The position numbers were made by a program, and so were the translations under genes. The notes beneath the pieces are model-generated. The model ran no database searches. It worked only from the letters and a program-made list of their open reading frames with translations, and was not told the DNA's origin. Source: Argentina anserina (Eukaryota; Streptophyta; Magnoliopsida; Rosales; Rosaceae). From it: 64,000 bases of DNA. The stretch lies in the NCBI RefSeq assembly GCF_933775445.1, contig NC_065875.1, positions 19,219,555 to 19,283,554 of the forward strand, read 5' to 3'. This document shows, piece by piece, positions 62,231-64,000 of the stretch. Numbering within the stretch: position 1 is the stretch's first letter; each line of letters begins with the position of its first letter.

Positions 62231-63092
62231 CTAGTGACGGCTTGGCTCCACCCCAACGGACTTGAGCGTCTCCGCCTTGCGTGGCCTGCAAGCATCAACC
62301 AACACTCTCCATTTCAAGCTTATGAAATACCCGAAAATAATAAATGTACGTAAACACATTCAGATATTCTACTAATTCTAGTCGTAGAATTGAGGTAGCT
62401 GAGAGATGGACGTACGCAGTAAAAGGGTTAGGGCGGGAAGGGTCGTGGACGGCGTTTCTGTCGTCCTGCACATGAGCGACTTTCCTGAAGAAAGACTTAT
62501 TGATGAACTTATCAGCAGAGCCGATGACGGCATCGGGATCGTCCACCTCCGGTAGCGATTCCCTCTTACTCTTGCGTAAGCTCACCGCGGGGGCATGCAC
62601 CAGTTGTTGTTTTGCACTGTGAATTGCAAATCCCACCACAAGCGCCACAAATGCCCCCACAGCGTAAATGGGTACATGGTCGGCGTTCCAATAGGCAGCC
62701 CTATACACCATTTTTTCTTTTTAGTATTTTTTTTTCTCAAATCAATATATATAACTAGATCTATCATCTATGTATCATGAATACGTATATAATATATATC
62801 TACGTATTTGATGAGGTAGAATACCTTTTTTCCACTTTGTCAAGTACTTTTTCTTGTTTAGCTGATAGAGCAGAAATAGGTACAGTTGCTGGCTTCATCT
62901 TTGGGATGGATGAGGTTGCAAACGACCGGTTCTCTCCCAATTGGGTCAGCACTGATCTGCAGCGGTTCTGCATGCATCAACAGATGCATCATTTCGGCAA
63001 TCAGAAAAAAAAAACGTAACAAACAAAGTTGATACAAGGAAATGCATTTTATAGATTTGATGGAAGGAAATTACCGCTAATCTTGAAGCCAT
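62231..63092 (-). CDS. Conserved small mitochondrial membrane protein (function unknown)
   Basis: Four exons: 63075-63092, 62825-62967, 62416-62700 and 62231-62285, with clean GT-AG junctions and continuous frame, 166 residues. The N-terminus MASRLANRCRSVLTQLGENR is Arg/Ser-rich and lacks acidic residues for its first 17 positions, as in mitochondrial presequences. A Lys-rich helix (QEKVLDKVEKR) precedes AAYWNADHVPIYAVGAFVAL, which leads into one membrane span at about residues 61-77. The C-terminal half is charged and ends GVEPSRH. The layout (presequence, one span, charged tail) resembles accessory subunits of respiratory complexes, but I cannot name the family, so the role is unassigned. 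Exon 1 codes only six residues. Confidence 0.75.
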
Positions 63093-63172
63093 TTTTCTTT
63101 GAGTGCTATTAGAAAGGATAATGCTTCGAGTTAAATGTCTTCCAAGATCGGTGAATCTGCTTTCGGTGTACT

Positions 63173-63178
63173 TATATA
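63173..63178 (-). promoter_or_regulatory. TATA box of the mitochondrial-protein gene
   Basis: Reads CTTATATAAG, a palindrome, about 80 bp upstream of the ATG at 63092. Confidence 0.5.
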
Positions 63179-63245
63179 AGAATCCGGTAGGCTTTTTCGT
63201 GGCTCTTGTTTCACCAAATAATGGTCAATAGCCAAATCCAATCCT

Positions 63246-63247
<2 letters not shown>

Positions 63248-63294
<47 letters not shown>
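63248..63294. repeat. (TA)n microsatellite
   Basis: An uninterrupted dinucleotide run of about 47 bp, directly upstream of the gene promoter. Confidence 0.95.
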
Positions 63295-63297
<3 letters not shown>

Positions 63298-64000
63298 GAA
63301 CGTTTCATTGCCATTTGCTCCTCATGTACGTAACTACGTACTTACAAATATAGCAAGGTTTCTCAGGTCACCCTTGTCCCGTCAATTCCTAATAACTTGT
63401 ACAGCCTCTCGATTTCCATCTCTAAGTTGCCTATAATCTTACTGGTATCATATCCTTACCTCAGGGAACACAATTTTGTAGAGTTATGCATCTCCTCAAA
63501 AGATTTACACACTATATTACAGTTAGCTAAAGGCAGAATTCCCCCTATATAGAACAGAAAATTTATGGTCATGAGTAATAATAAGAGACATGAATGACAA
63601 GATAGTAAGCTAGACAGAGTAAACGTAATGAATGAAACTGTATTCAGAAGTATGAGAAATTACACTAGCTATAAGCTATTTCTATCGCAAGTCGTGCCTT
63701 TTCAAAATATAAGGCTGAAGTCTAGCATCACAATTGCTATGTTCTTTTATTATTCTATACTTGAGTAGATCTGCACACCAGGTGCAGCTTCTGCACAAGA
63801 TAAAAATGGCGAAAGAATGGCGTAAGAATCAAATTGATGGTATTTTACACGTATCTACAATCTGTCCCCAACTGCTCTGTTTGCGGCTAGAAGCTTGCAT
63901 TATCACATATTTTCCCATTATGATTTCCTTGGTGCCGGAGGAAGCTCTTCCTCTATCATCAACCATGTTAACTAGGAGATTAGAAGTATGACGATTGCTC
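63295..64000. other. Intergenic to the window end
   Basis: No feature recognised. The frame at 63734-63991 lacks motifs. Confidence 0.4.

Overview
This is plant nuclear DNA. It has intron-rich genes with GT-AG splicing, a tRNA-Tyr with an intron next to the anticodon, plant-only gene families (DUF761, SRC2-like C2, BPA1-like, HAK potassium transporters) and dense LTR, TRIM, hAT, Mutator-like and PIF/Harbinger elements. A eudicot is certain from the gene content. A rosid, perhaps Rosaceae, is my impression only and was not tested.

Layout. 0-13.6 kb is the gene-rich part: the 5' two-thirds of MCM2 (minus, cut by the left edge, with two E2F sites in its promoter), a DUF761 protein, an SRC2-like C2 protein, the sterol delta8-delta7 isomerase HYD1, a BPA1-like RRM protein and tRNA-Tyr(GUA). 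13.8-16.2 kb is an unusual tandem array of a miniature LTR retrotransposon: four 350-351 bp LTRs and three short internal domains. 17.2-20.1 kb is a five-exon DHHC S-acyltransferase on the plus strand. From 22 to 61 kb the window is mostly transposons around three HAK5-like potassium transporter sequences, all on the minus strand: a C-terminal pseudogene (22.1-23.65 kb), an N-terminal pseudogene (35.95-37.3 kb) and one complete eight-exon gene (52.6-55.8 kb). The two broken pieces are complementary and may be one gene split by about 12 kb of inserted DNA. That inserted DNA holds a degenerate Copia-type element (24.6-31.1 kb) and a cluster of captured fragments of unrelated genes (CSN7, an omega-3 desaturase, DGAT1 exon 1; 31.6-33.9 kb). 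Further right are a Mutator-like palindromic MITE with a 9-bp target duplication, a hAT element with three internal tandem repeats, a TIR element, a nearly complete PIF/Harbinger transposon with both genes, a second TRIM, and a 2.78-kb solo LTR. 62.2-63.1 kb holds a small four-exon gene for a predicted mitochondrial one-span membrane protein.

The intact genes have unrelated housekeeping, membrane or stress roles (replication licensing, sterol synthesis, protein palmitoylation, potassium uptake), and their order implies no shared pathway. I see no CRISPR array, operon or defence-type system. The items most worth a second look are the tandem TRIM array, the multi-gene fragment cluster and the split HAK gene. 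Exon boundaries were read by hand from splice sites and reading-frame continuity; no alignment or database search was run.
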